Positions 1 through 6,769 of a stretch of DNA of 8,840 nucleotides are shown here, in pieces. The stretch lies in NCBI GenBank assembly GCA_002327415.1, contig DCVU01000039.1:1-8840 (forward strand), in the 5' to 3' direction. Each line of letters starts with the position of its first letter. Position 1 is the first letter of the stretch. The DNA is from Smithella sp. UBA2180 (lineage in GTDB: Bacteria > Desulfobacterota > Syntrophia > Syntrophales > Smithellaceae). The notes under the pieces are model-generated. The model ran no database searches and was not told where the DNA came from. It worked only from the letters and a program-made list of their open reading frames with translations. The position numbers and the translations under genes were made by a program.

Positions 1-32
1 TATTTCTCTTATTTCTCTTATTTCTTATTTCC
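1..32. repeat. Short pyrimidine-rich tandem repeat
   Basis: Two exact copies of the 9-mer TATTTCTCT (1-9 and 10-18) are followed by two shortened units, TATTTCT (19-25) and TATTTCC (26-32). One strand is almost pure pyrimidine plus A. The array touches the window edge, so its true length is unknown. It lies just upstream of the first gene and could be a slippage-prone tract; no function can be read from it. Confidence 0.7.
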
Positions 33-68
33 TTGTGTAAACATTGTTGGTGGAAGATCATTAATTAA

Positions 69-821
69 ATGCAGATAACAAGACCTAATACTTTAACGAA
101 TGCTCCACTTCAATATGCTCCGAAAAATGAAATAGGTGTTGTTTATCTCTTTGCCCATGTCGCAAGAAAGAAACAATTCCGTATTGAAGAAATTCGACCA
201 CAGTTCCCGGATCGCATTGCTTATCGACACAGTGGTGATAAGGAAAAGCTTGTCCGTATTGAATTTGAATATAAATCTAGCAGTTTTAAAACGCACGGCC
301 ATGGTCCAAAAAAATGTGATTGTATAGTATGTTGGTATCATGATTGGCCCGATTGTCCGCTAGAAGTGATAGAACTACGTAAGGATTTTCACTCTATTCC
401 AAAGATATGGATTCAACCGGTTTTGAAAAGCCAGTGGCATTACCTTGAGTACAAGCAATTGAATTGGCGTCTTTCAAAGCGCGCGTCAGTCGGAGACCTC
501 TTGATGATATACAGGTGTCGTCCCGATAAGGCTATTCGGGATATTTATGTTGTAACAGGGGAGTTGTCGCGCGGGAAGGCAGGTTGGAGAGACGGGGATT
601 GTTTTGGCGGCAGTGTCAAATGTTTATGCAGAATTGAAGCTCCTCTGTTTTTTGAAGACTTCAAATCTCATCGTGTACTTAAAACAGCTGGTTTTGTGCG
701 GCGTAATTTTCAAGGAAACCTTCTTGTTTCGGAATATTGGTCTTATATTCATGAAATGATAACAAAAAGAAATCCGAGTTTATTAAAAACATTAAAAAAA
801 TATGACCCATCGAAAATATAA
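69..821 (+). CDS. Unnamed protein, candidate PD-(D/E)XK nuclease-like domain plus PUA/EVE-like domain
   Basis: A 250-aa soluble protein without signal peptide or membrane segment. The N-terminal half (about 15-110) has a conserved-looking block: IEFEYKSS (65-72), then CDCIVCW (83-89) and HDWPDCP (91-97), ending in VIELRK (100-105). Asp84 on one predicted strand and Glu102-Leu-Arg104-Lys105 on a later one fit the acidic and (D/E)x(K/R) positions of PD-(D/E)XK nuclease folds. The C-terminal half (about 112-230) has the spacing of PUA/EVE-type domains, with VGDLLMIYRC (141-150) followed by a strand IRDIYVVTGEL. Cysteines at 83, 85, 88 and 96 could instead form a metal site. The start at 69 has GGAAG at 52-56, a rather long 12-nt spacing. 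Base composition is visibly AT-richer than in leuS, and it stands alone before a tRNA-synthetase operon, as expected for an acquired gene. Family assignment is inference; the reading frame itself is solid. Possible roles are restriction of modified DNA or nucleic-acid repair. Confidence 0.78.
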   Translation: MQITRPNTLTNAPLQYAPKNEIGVVYLFAHVARKKQFRIEEIRPQFPDRIAYRHSGDKEKLVRIEFEYKSSSFKTHGHGPKKCDCIVCWYHDWPDCPLEVIELRKDFHSIPKIWIQPVLKSQWHYLEYKQLNWRLSKRASVGDLLMIYRCRPDKAIRDIYVVTGELSRGKAGWRDGDCFGGSVKCLCRIEAPLFFEDFKSHRVLKTAGFVRRNFQGNLLVSEYWSYIHEMITKRNPSLLKTLKKYDPSKI

Positions 822-842
822 GTGGTAACAAAATCAATCCGG

Positions 843-871
843 CAGATCACTAAGTTTCTTCTGATTTTTTT
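843..871 (+). terminator. Weak rho-independent terminator-like hairpin
   Basis: CAGA at 843-846 can pair with TCTG at 860-863, and a run of seven T (865-871) follows within two bases. The stem is short and AT-rich, so this is a weak candidate, but its position 22 nt after the stop of the first gene is right for ending that transcript. Confidence 0.35.
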
Positions 872-901
872 GTTCAGCATTTCAAAGAGATAATTCTAAA
901 T

Positions 902-916
902 TAAGAAAATTTCTTA
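902..916. promoter_or_regulatory. 15-nt palindrome upstream of leuS
   Basis: TAAGAAA (902-908) and TTTCTTA (910-916) are perfect inverted arms around a single A, about 78 nt before the leuS start. It could be an operator, part of a transcript end, or chance in AT-rich DNA. No convincing -35/-10 pair was found beside it. Confidence 0.3.
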
Positions 917-993
917 GTCATAAAGCCATTGCGCTCATCGTGCCGATATGTTAAGTAAATCGTCAATATCGACCATCCGGAGAGTTTTGAAAA

Positions 994-3570
994 ATGAAAT
1001 ACGAACCGATTACCATCGAAGAAAAATGGCAAAAAAAGTGGGACGAGGAAAAAGCCTTCAAGGTTACCGAAGACCCGCAAAAGAAAAAATATTATCTGCT
1101 GGAAATGTTTCCTTATCCTTCCGGCAAAATTCATATCGGCCATGTCCGTAATTATACTATCGGCGATGTCGTCGCCCGTTACAAACGCATGAAGGGTTTC
1201 AATGTTCTACATCCGATCGGCTGGGATGCCTTCGGCATGCCCGCGGAAAACGCCGCTATCGAACACAAAATCCATCCGTCGAAGTGGACGCACGAAAATA
1301 TCGAGCACATGAAAAAACAGCTCAAACGCATGGGCTTCAGCTACGACTGGGACCGGGAAATCGCCACCTGCGAACCGGAATATTACAAATGGGAACAGCT
1401 CTTCTTTATCTGGATGTATGAAAAAGGCCTGGCTTATAAAAAACGCTCCAGCGTTAATTTCTGCGCCAAGTGCGACACGGTGCTGGCCAATGAACAGGTC
1501 GAAGGCGGCCAGTGCTGGCGCTGCGGCACGGAGGTGACGGAAAAAGTCCTCGATCAGTGGTTTTTCAAAATCACCGCCTATATCGAAGAATTGCTTGATT
1601 ACTGCGATAAGCTCCCCGGCTGGCCCGAACGCGTCATGACCATGCAGAAAAACTGGATCGGCAAAAGCTATGGCTGTGAGGTGGATTTCCCGATGGCTGA
1701 AGGGCCGGGCGCGATCAAGGTCTTTACCACCCGTCAGGATACGCTCTTCGGCGCGACCTTCATGCTGGTGGCTGCCGAACATCCGCTGGTGATGGAACTG
1801 GCCAAAGGAAAACCCTGCGAGGGCAACGTCAAGCAGTTTGTGGAAAAAGTAAAAAAGCAGGACAAGCTTATGCGGACTTCCGAATATTACGAAAAGGAAG
1901 GCCTTTTTCTGGATTCCTACTGTCTCAATCCGCTCACCGGCTGGAAAATGCCCATCTACGCCGCCAATTTCGTTTTGGCCGATTACGGCACGGGCTGTGT
2001 CATGGCCGTCCCCACGCACGATCAGCGCGACTTTGAATTTGCCAAAAAATTCGATCTGCAACTGATTGTGGTTATTTCACCAAAAGACCGGACACTTGAT
2101 CCGGCCACGATGACGGAAGCCTATGTGGATGAAGGCATTCTGGTGAACTCCGGCCAGTTCAACGGTATGGAAAACACCAAGGTTCTGGAAGCCATCGCTG
2201 ATTTTCTTACAGTGCAAGGGAAAGGCAAACGCACCATTCAATACCGTCTGCGCGACTGGGGCATCTCCCGTCAGCGCTATTGGGGCGCGCCGATTCCGAT
2301 GATCAACTGCGAAAAATGCGGCATCGTTCCGGTTGCTGAAAAGGATCTTCCGGTTATCCTGCCCGAAAAGGTTGTCTTCAGTCCGGAGGGAGGTTCGCCG
2401 CTCGCGTCGCTTCCCGAATTTTTCAATACGACCTGCCCCAAGTGCGGCGGCAAGGCTACGCGCGAAACCGACACGATGGACACGTTTGTGGAGTCATCAT
2501 GGTATTTCGACCGCTACTGCTGTCCGGATTGCGACACCAAGCCCGGACTGGACCGTAAAAAGCTGGATTACTGGATGCCGGTGGATCAGTATATCGGCGG
2601 CATTGAACATGCCATTCTGCATTTGCTCTACTCCCGCTTTTACACCAAGGTTCTGCGCGACTTCGGCGTGATCGGCGTGGATGAGCCTTTCACCAATCTG
2701 CTGACGCAGGGCATGGTCTGCAAGGAAACGATGAAGTGCAAAGAGCACGGTTATCTTTACCCGGAGCAGGCGGCGGACGGCAAGTGCCATCTCTGCGGCA
2801 AAGACGTCATCATCGGCAAAACCGAAAAAATGTCCAAATCGCTCAAGAACGTTATCGATCCCGATTTTCTGGTTAAAAACTATGGCGCGGATACGGCGCG
2901 AATTTTCTGTCTGTTTGCGGCTCCGCCGGAAAAAGATCTGGAGTGGAGCGAACAGGGCGTGGACGGCTCCTTCCGGTTTCTGAGCCGCCTGTGGCGCATC
3001 GTTGAAGAATATCTTGAAGACATTAAGACTGTTGAGCCTCTGTCCGGCGTTGTTGAACTGGAAGAAGAATTGAAAGCTTTGCGGCGCAAAACCCATCAGA
3101 CCATCCGTAAAGTTACTGTTGATATCGAAGACCGTTTTCATTTCAATACGGCCATCAGCGCCGTAATGGAACTGGTGAATGCCGTCTATCAGATTAAGCG
3201 TCCCGCAAGCTCCGATAAGATAGCGCTGGCCGCTGGCCGTGAAGCGTTGGAAGCCGCCATAATATTGCTTGTCCCGATTGTGCCGCACATTACGGAAGAA
3301 CTCTGGCAGTTGCTCGGTCATAAAGATTTGGCCGCCAATGTTCCCTGGCCGGAATTTGATTCAACGATTGCCAGCGAAGAAGAGATGACGATTGTCGTGC
3401 AGATTAACGGAAAACTGCGCAGCAGAATGACTGTTGCGGTGGATGAAGACCCGGGAAAAATCAAAGCCAATGCGCTGGCTGATGAAAAAATAAAGTCGAT
3501 GAGCGAGGGCACGCAAATAAAGAAGGTTATTTACGTGCCGAAGAAACTGGTCAATATTGTTGTCGGTTAA
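994..3570 (+). CDS. leuS: Leucine--tRNA ligase (leucyl-tRNA synthetase)
   Basis: This cytoplasmic class I synthetase charges tRNA-Leu with leucine using ATP. At 858 aa it has full bacterial LeuRS length. The Rossmann core carries the HIGH motif at 47-50 (within PYPSGKIHIGH) and KMSKS at 612-616. The zinc domain has Cys157/160 and Cys174/177. The CP1 editing domain follows (about 220-420), with TTRQDTLFGATF and GTGCVMAVPTHDQRD (332-346); the aspartates there match the family residues that handle misactivated amino acids. CxxC pairs at 439-442 and 481-484, and Cys582/598/601 just before KMSKS, are likely further metal sites. The anticodon-binding and C-terminal tRNA-binding domains are present to the end. 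GGAGAG at 979-984, nine bases before the ATG, supports this start. It heads a run of plus-strand genes; the next, an lptE-like gene, is the classical leuS neighbour. No T-box or leader peptide was seen upstream. No frame damage. Confidence 0.99.
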   Translation: MKYEPITIEEKWQKKWDEEKAFKVTEDPQKKKYYLLEMFPYPSGKIHIGHVRNYTIGDVVARYKRMKGFNVLHPIGWDAFGMPAENAAIEHKIHPSKWTHENIEHMKKQLKRMGFSYDWDREIATCEPEYYKWEQLFFIWMYEKGLAYKKRSSVNFCAKCDTVLANEQVEGGQCWRCGTEVTEKVLDQWFFKITAYIEELLDYCDKLPGWPERVMTMQKNWIGKSYGCEVDFPMAEGPGAIKVFTTRQDTLFGATFMLVAAEHPLVMELAKGKPCEGNVKQFVEKVKKQDKLMRTSEYYEKEGLFLDSYCLNPLTGWKMPIYAANFVLADYGTGCVMAVPTHDQRDFEFAKKFDLQLIVVISPKDRTLDPATMTEAYVDEGILVNSGQFNGMENTKVLEAIADFLTVQGKGKRTIQYRLRDWGISRQRYWGAPIPMINCEKCGIVPVAEKDLPVILPEKVVFSPEGGSPLASLPEFFNTTCPKCGGKATRETDTMDTFVESSWYFDRYCCPDCDTKPGLDRKKLDYWMPVDQYIGGIEHAILHLLYSRFYTKVLRDFGVIGVDEPFTNLLTQGMVCKETMKCKEHGYLYPEQAADGKCHLCGKDVIIGKTEKMSKSLKNVIDPDFLVKNYGADTARIFCLFAAPPEKDLEWSEQGVDGSFRFLSRLWRIVEEYLEDIKTVEPLSGVVELEEELKALRRKTHQTIRKVTVDIEDRFHFNTAISAVMELVNAVYQIKRPASSDKIALAAGREALEAAIILLVPIVPHITEELWQLLGHKDLAANVPWPEFDSTIASEEEMTIVVQINGKLRSRMTVAVDEDPGKIKANALADEKIKSMSEGTQIKKVIYVPKKLVNIVVG

Positions 3571-3594
3571 TAATGCTAAACTATGTCGTAATGT

Positions 3595-3683
3595 CTTTGC
3601 GAGGGAGAGAAGCGACCGAAGCAAACTCTTATCTGATAGGTATCACAGAGATTGCCACGAAGCGCGAGGCGCTTCTCGCAATG
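3595..3683. repeat. Palindromic intergenic repeat (REP/MITE-like) between leuS and lptE
   Basis: The left arm (3595-3627, with TTGCGAGG, AGCGACCGAAGCAAAC) is an imperfect inverted copy of the right arm (3649-3683, with GATTGCCACGAAGC and CTTCTCGCAATG). TTGCGAG and its complement CTCGCAA close the element, GAAGC and GCTTC elements lie inside, and about 20 bases separate the arms. This layout recalls short dispersed palindromic elements of the type beginning TTGCGAG and ending CTCGCAATGACA seen in many environmental genomes; that resemblance is from memory. Only one copy is in this window. Short open frames across it (for example 3573-3758) are a by-product of its composition. Confidence 0.7.
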
Positions 3684-3741
3684 GGTGTAATGACAAACAT
3701 CTGTTGCGACAAAGCTTCAAGGCGATACAAAAGGTGCTCTA

Positions 3742-4263
3742 ATGAAAAATGTTATTAGAATATTGATGGTCTGTCTTTGCTGCGCTATTTTATTCGGCTG
3801 TGGATATTCTTTTACTTCCCGTGGAGAGTCAATTGATAAACGTATTCAAAAAGTTTACGTAGAATCATTTGAGAATAGAACTGCGCAGGCGGAAGTAGAA
3901 AATTACCTCCGGACGGCTTTTATCAACCAGTTTATTCAAAACAGCCGCTTTAAAATAGCACAAAGCGCGGAGGCCGCAGACGCAGTGGTGAGAGGGAAGA
4001 TTCTCAACTTTAATACCTCACCGCTTTCATATCTCAAAAATGATCTGGCGGCGGAAGAACGGGCGACAATTATTATGGAAGTTACTTTTCAGGATAATGA
4101 AAACGGCAAAATTATCTGGAGCTCGAAAAATATAACGGGCACAGTTGATTATGCTTTAAGCGAAGATATAAATTATCTTCCCACGGCCAGAAAACAAGCA
4201 TTGATTAAAGTGGCCAACGATTTAGCGGAAAAAGCCTTTAACCTGATGATGTCAGGATTCTAG
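3742..4263 (+). CDS. lptE: LPS-assembly lipoprotein LptE-like (RlpB family)
   Basis: A 173-aa outer-membrane lipoprotein predicted to plug the LptD barrel that delivers LPS to the cell surface. Residues 1-19 form a signal peptide with a hydrophobic core and a lipobox LFGC, giving lipidated Cys20. The mature start CGYSF is typical of LptE. The body fits the LptE fold: IQKVYVESFENRT (an early strand), a helix LRTAFINQF, a strand ending VVRGKI, then beta-strands around RATIIMEVTFQD and KIIWSSKNITGTVDY, and a C-terminal helix. AAGGTG (3731-3736) five bases before the ATG supports the start. Synteny downstream of leuS strengthens the call, since leuS-lptE-holA is common in proteobacteria. No holA-like gene follows here. 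The stop codon TAG lies inside a hairpin repeat that fills the gap to the next gene. Sequence divergence in LptE is high, so family membership rests on lipobox, size and position. Confidence 0.85.
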   Translation: MKNVIRILMVCLCCAILFGCGYSFTSRGESIDKRIQKVYVESFENRTAQAEVENYLRTAFINQFIQNSRFKIAQSAEAADAVVRGKILNFNTSPLSYLKNDLAAEERATIIMEVTFQDNENGKIIWSSKNITGTVDYALSEDINYLPTARKQALIKVANDLAEKAFNLMMSGF

Positions 4264-4340
4264 TGAGACTTGCTAAGAGCGAATGAAATGACGCTCGAAG
4301 CGTTAGTCGAACTATCCCCGAAGCGAAGCGTAGCGGGATA
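4260..4340 (+). repeat. Dispersed hairpin repeat, copy 1
   Basis: This 81-nt stretch aligns with the reverse complement of 8491-8596. Shared blocks, in order, are CTAGTGA, GCTAA, a GA-rich stretch with GAAGCG, GAACTATCCC, and the exact 18-mer TATCCCCGAAGCGAAGCG (4313-4330). The last 28 nt (4313-4340) form a hairpin module with TATCCC and GGGATA arms. The repeat supplies the stop codon of the lptE-like gene and ends exactly where the next ATG begins. Confidence 0.8.
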
Positions 4341-5270
4341 ATGTACAATTCAAACATGACGCATTTAATTCAAAAATTCGGCAAATTTCTTCTTGTTTCC
4401 GTCAATGACGCGAAGGAGGCGATGTGTCTCTTTTCGACCGAAACTCTTGATGTCAAAGAAATTAAAAATATTTCCTCCTATCTGAAAAAGTTATCCGGCA
4501 AATATCTGCTGCTGATTGAAGCCGAAAAAAAAATAAACTGCAATGAATTGTCTTTGCGACGCCTGCTTCATGCTGCCGAAAATAGGCGGGCAGGTATTAT
4601 TTATTCGGACTTCATACGGCAGGAAGGAAATAATCTTTTTGAACATCCGCTGATAGATTATCAAAAGGGCAGTATCCGCGACGATTTTAAATTTGGACAT
4701 CTCCTGATTTTTCCCTGTGAAGCGGTTAAATCCGTCCTGCAAAAATACGGTTCTCTTCCTTTCGAAGACAATGCCGCTTTATATGATTTGCGTTTGAAAA
4801 TTTCCACGGACTATGAATTGATTCATGTGCTGGAATTTTTATACACGATAGTTGCAAAAACGCAGAAGAAAATAAAAGCATCCGGCAGGAAAACGGAGGC
4901 TCACTTTGCCTATGTCGCGAAAGAAAATATCCTTCGCCAGAAAAAGATGGAAAAGATCGCGACAAATCATCTGAAACGTATCGGGGCTTATGTTCCCCCG
5001 CTGGTAAAAAAAGTTGAGCAACAACAAAGCGATTTGCAGTGGAAAGCCAGCATTGTCATTCCCGTCCTTAACCGCAGGAAGACAATTGCCGATGCGCTGG
5101 GCAGCGCTCTGGAACAAAAAACAGATTTTCCGTTCAATGTGATCGTCGTGGATAATCATTCCACGGATGGCACCACGGATATTTTAAAGAAAGTTTGCCG
5201 CCAAGCATCCCCATGTTCATCATGTTATTCCCGCAAGGCGCGATCTCGGCATCGGCGGTTGCTGGAATGA
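4341..5270 (+). CDS. Fragment 1: N-terminal region and start of the GT2 domain
   Basis: The open frame gives 309 residues, of which roughly the first 283 belong to the parent protein. Residues 1-230 form a region with GIIYSDFIR (about 81-89) and a GSIRDDFKFGHLLIF block, resembling a degenerate GT-A half. The GT2 fold begins at about residue 234 with WKASIVIPVLNRRKTI, the classical first strand that binds the nucleotide, and continues to VIVVDNHSTDGT, where Asp271 matches the second nucleotide-binding aspartate. After the Lys-Lys near 5190 the frame is lost, and the last 26 residues are out-of-frame translation ending at the TGA at 5268-5270. Confidence 0.8.
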   Translation: MYNSNMTHLIQKFGKFLLVSVNDAKEAMCLFSTETLDVKEIKNISSYLKKLSGKYLLLIEAEKKINCNELSLRRLLHAAENRRAGIIYSDFIRQEGNNLFEHPLIDYQKGSIRDDFKFGHLLIFPCEAVKSVLQKYGSLPFEDNAALYDLRLKISTDYELIHVLEFLYTIVAKTQKKIKASGRKTEAHFAYVAKENILRQKKMEKIATNHLKRIGAYVPPLVKKVEQQQSDLQWKASIVIPVLNRRKTIADALGSALEQKTDFPFNVIVVDNHSTDGTTDILKKVCRQASPCSSCYSRKARSRHRRLLE

Positions 5271-5496
5271 AGCAATCTATTCGCCGCACTGCGGACGTTA
5301 CGTTATTCAGCTCGATTCCGACGATCTTTACAGGTCGCCACATACGCTTCAAAAAATTGTGGACATTCTGCGCAAAGGAAATTACGCAATGGTTGTCGGT
5401 TCTTATACTATAGTCAATGAGCATCTGAAAAAGATTCCACCGGGACTGATCGACGCATCAAAGAATGGACACAGGCCAAACGGACATAATAATCTG
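5194..5496 (+). pseudogene. Fragment 2: central GT2 segment with the DxD motif, no own start
   Basis: Frame 1 from 5194 reads FAAKHPHVHHVIPARRDLGI and then GGCWNEAIYS, VIQLDSDDLYRSPHTL and AMVVGSY, ending in KKIPPGLID at 5454. LDSDDLY is the DxD-type motif that holds the metal and nucleotide-sugar in GT2 enzymes. After 5454 the frame still reads NGHNNL at 5479-5496, but the residues between (ASKNGHRP) do not fit the family. A short frame opening at ATG 5359 is only an internal part of this segment, because the coding potential begins well before it. Confidence 0.75.
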
Positions 5497-6163
5497 TCTG
5501 CGTGTCAACGGCATGGGAGCGCCCCGCGCTTTCGACGCTTCAGTGATTCGTCGGATCGGTTTTCCCAATGTCAGTTATGGTGAGGATTACGCCGTGGCGC
5601 TGAGAATTACCCGTGAGTATAAAGTCGGAAGAATTTATGACAGCTTGTACCTGTGCCGCCGCTGGAAGAACAACACCGACGCCGGACTTTCCGTGAAAAA
5701 ACAAAACATCAATGATTTGTATAAGGATAAACTGCGCACCGCGGAAATCGAGGCAAGAAAACTGATCAACAAAGGGAAACCTTTGCCGGATAGCAACAGA
5801 ATTTTTGCCGAATTTAACGGAGGAAAAGATTTATCGCTCTCCTTGCTTTGCCAAAGCTTGTATGATTCGCAAAAGAAAAGCTGGCCTCAGCTTGCTGCCG
5901 CCTGCCGCGATTTAGCTTCAGTTCAAACCAGAAAACTCTCCGGTGAAAAGTACAAGGTCATTTTGCAGTACAATCCCGCCCGTGCCGTCAGCAGCGGCGC
6001 CGCGGTGGATAAAGAATCCATAAAAAACAGACCATGCTTTTTATGTGAAAATAATTTACCGCGAGAGCAGCTTGGGTGTTTTATACCGCGATCAATATCT
6101 GATCCTTTGCAATCCCGCGCCGATTTTCGACAGGCATTTTACAATCGTTTGCCGGCAACATGA
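5465..6163 (+). CDS. Fragment 3: end of the GT2 domain and start of DUF4922
   Basis: The open frame gives 232 residues; the authentic part starts near LRVNGMGAPRAF at about 5498, so the ATG at 5465 is not a native start. YGEDYA (residues 38-43) holds the acidic ED pair expected at the GT2 catalytic base. YLCRRW (62-67) resembles the Q/RxxRW-type motif near the acceptor site. A helical linker follows, then VILQYNPARAVSSGAA (165-180) and RPCFLC (189-194). The last looks like the CxxC zinc pair at the start of GalT-like domains and is typical of DUF4922. The frame is lost at the GGG at 6074-6076; the remaining residues to 6163 are out-of-frame. Confidence 0.75.
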   Translation: MDTGQTDIIICLRVNGMGAPRAFDASVIRRIGFPNVSYGEDYAVALRITREYKVGRIYDSLYLCRRWKNNTDAGLSVKKQNINDLYKDKLRTAEIEARKLINKGKPLPDSNRIFAEFNGGKDLSLSLLCQSLYDSQKKSWPQLAAACRDLASVQTRKLSGEKYKVILQYNPARAVSSGAAVDKESIKNRPCFLCENNLPREQLGCFIPRSISDPLQSRADFRQAFYNRLPAT

Positions 6164-6755
6164 GCCGCAGGCAATCGCCTCATCAATAGACTGGCTTCTG
6201 CGATTGAGCGCTGATTTGCCTGGTTACTCGGTCTTCTACAACGGTCCGGCCTGCGGGGCTTCCGCTCCCGATCATCTGCATTTTCAGGCGATTCCGAAAA
6301 ATGTTCTTCCTTTTCTGCGGGAATTTAAAAAGCTCACGCCGGTTAAAAATAATTCTTCCGTTCGGTACAGCCGGGGGGATGTATTTGACCGTTCCGCTGT
6401 TGTTCTGGAGGGAAAAGACGTGGAGGCATTAACTGAACAATTCCTGAATTTGTTGAAGAAGGCACAAAATATAATCAAGACTAATGAAGAGCCGCAGGTT
6501 AATGTCATCTGCGATTATGCCGGAAGAAGCTTTCGGCTGTTTGTGTTTCTTCGTCAGAAACACCGTCCTAAAGCCTATTTCGCGAAAGACGCAAACAGGA
6601 TTTTTGTTTCCCCGGGTGCTATTGATATGGCCGGAGTGGTTATCACGCTGCTTTGGGATAATTATAATTGTTTAGATTATAACGCTGTCCGTAAAACTTA
6701 TCGGGAAGTGTCACTGCCGGGAAATATGATGGATGCAATACTCAGGGAATTATGA
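6045..6755 (+). CDS. Fragment 4: DUF4922 (GalT/HIT-like) C-terminal domain
   Basis: The open frame gives 236 residues. Native coding resumes near 6077 with VLYRDQYLILCNPAPIF, continuing the RPCFLC block of the previous frame, so the ATG at 6045 is not a real start. NGPACGASAPDHLHFQ (66-81) carries His77-x-His79-x-Gln81, matching the HxHxQ active site of galactose-1-phosphate uridylyltransferase and diadenosine/GDP-sugar phosphorylase relatives. By analogy His79 would be the nucleophile. The domain ends normally at TGA 6753-6755. A role in making or recycling the nucleotide-sugar used by the attached GT2 domain is a plausible inference, not shown. It is followed 14 nt later by the M15 gene. 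Confidence 0.78.
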   Translation: MKIIYRESSLGVLYRDQYLILCNPAPIFDRHFTIVCRQHEPQAIASSIDWLLRLSADLPGYSVFYNGPACGASAPDHLHFQAIPKNVLPFLREFKKLTPVKNNSSVRYSRGDVFDRSAVVLEGKDVEALTEQFLNLLKKAQNIIKTNEEPQVNVICDYAGRSFRLFVFLRQKHRPKAYFAKDANRIFVSPGAIDMAGVVITLLWDNYNCLDYNAVRKTYREVSLPGNMMDAILREL

Positions 6756-6762
6756 AAAGGAG
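6755..6762 (+). promoter_or_regulatory. Strong ribosome binding site for the M15 gene
   Basis: AAAAGGAG overlaps the last base of the preceding stop codon and sits seven bases before ATG 6770. It is much the best Shine-Dalgarno sequence in this gene run. A TAA at 6767-6769, in frame directly before the ATG, fixes the start and rules out an N-terminal extension. Confidence 0.8.
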
Positions 6763-6769
6763 AATGTAA

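Larger units (their letters stand above)
4341..6755 (+). pseudogene. Frameshifted glycosyltransferase family 2 / DUF4922 fusion gene (whole locus)
   Basis: Read with frame corrections, this is one gene of about 800 codons: an N-terminal region (about 1-230), a GT2 catalytic domain, and a C-terminal DUF4922 domain related to the GalT/HIT nucleotide-transferase fold. That size and order match a known fusion that I associate mostly with Bacteroidota. The reading frame moves 0 to 1 near 5187-5196, 1 to 2 near 5497, and 2 to 0 in the GGG at 6074-6076. Each break is an apparent single-base insertion. Between breaks the family motifs are intact and there are no internal stops, so the damage is recent or lies in the consensus sequence. 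The expected product is a cytoplasmic or membrane-associated sugar transferase using a nucleotide-sugar donor; substrate unknown. The start is uncertain: ATG 4341 abuts the repeat and ATG 4356 is an alternative; neither has a clear Shine-Dalgarno sequence. Confidence 0.85.

Noticed and set aside
1..32. Tandem TATTTCTCT units considered as a CRISPR edge or iteron origin
   Set aside because: Units are only 7-9 nt with no spacers, and no replication or Cas gene is present.
1207..2061. Long open frame on the minus strand opposite leuS (284 codons)
   Set aside because: It mirrors the strong leuS codon pattern, is low-complexity (rich in F, H, G) and shows no family motif or ribosome site.
2497..3321. 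Second long minus-strand open frame opposite leuS (274 codons)
   Set aside because: Same reason: the plus-strand LeuRS is continuous and well conserved here, and the antisense product resembles no protein I know.
3557..3758. Two short plus-strand open frames after leuS
   Set aside because: They run through the palindromic repeat, overlap the lptE start, and their residues derive from the repeat rather than from a gene.
4313..4340. TATCCC/GGGATA hairpin considered as a terminator after lptE
   Set aside because: No T-tract follows; the same module recurs at 8491-8543 as part of a repeat, so a repeat explanation is better.
5195..5413. Plus-strand open frame of 72 codons within the glycosyltransferase locus
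   Set aside because: It lies in the third, wrong frame; the family sequence with LDSDDLY runs in another frame across the same bases.
4341..6755. Programmed ribosomal frameshifting as an explanation for the broken gene
   Set aside because: Three separate breaks plus extra compensating insertions, without a slippery heptamer and downstream structure, do not fit a programmed event.
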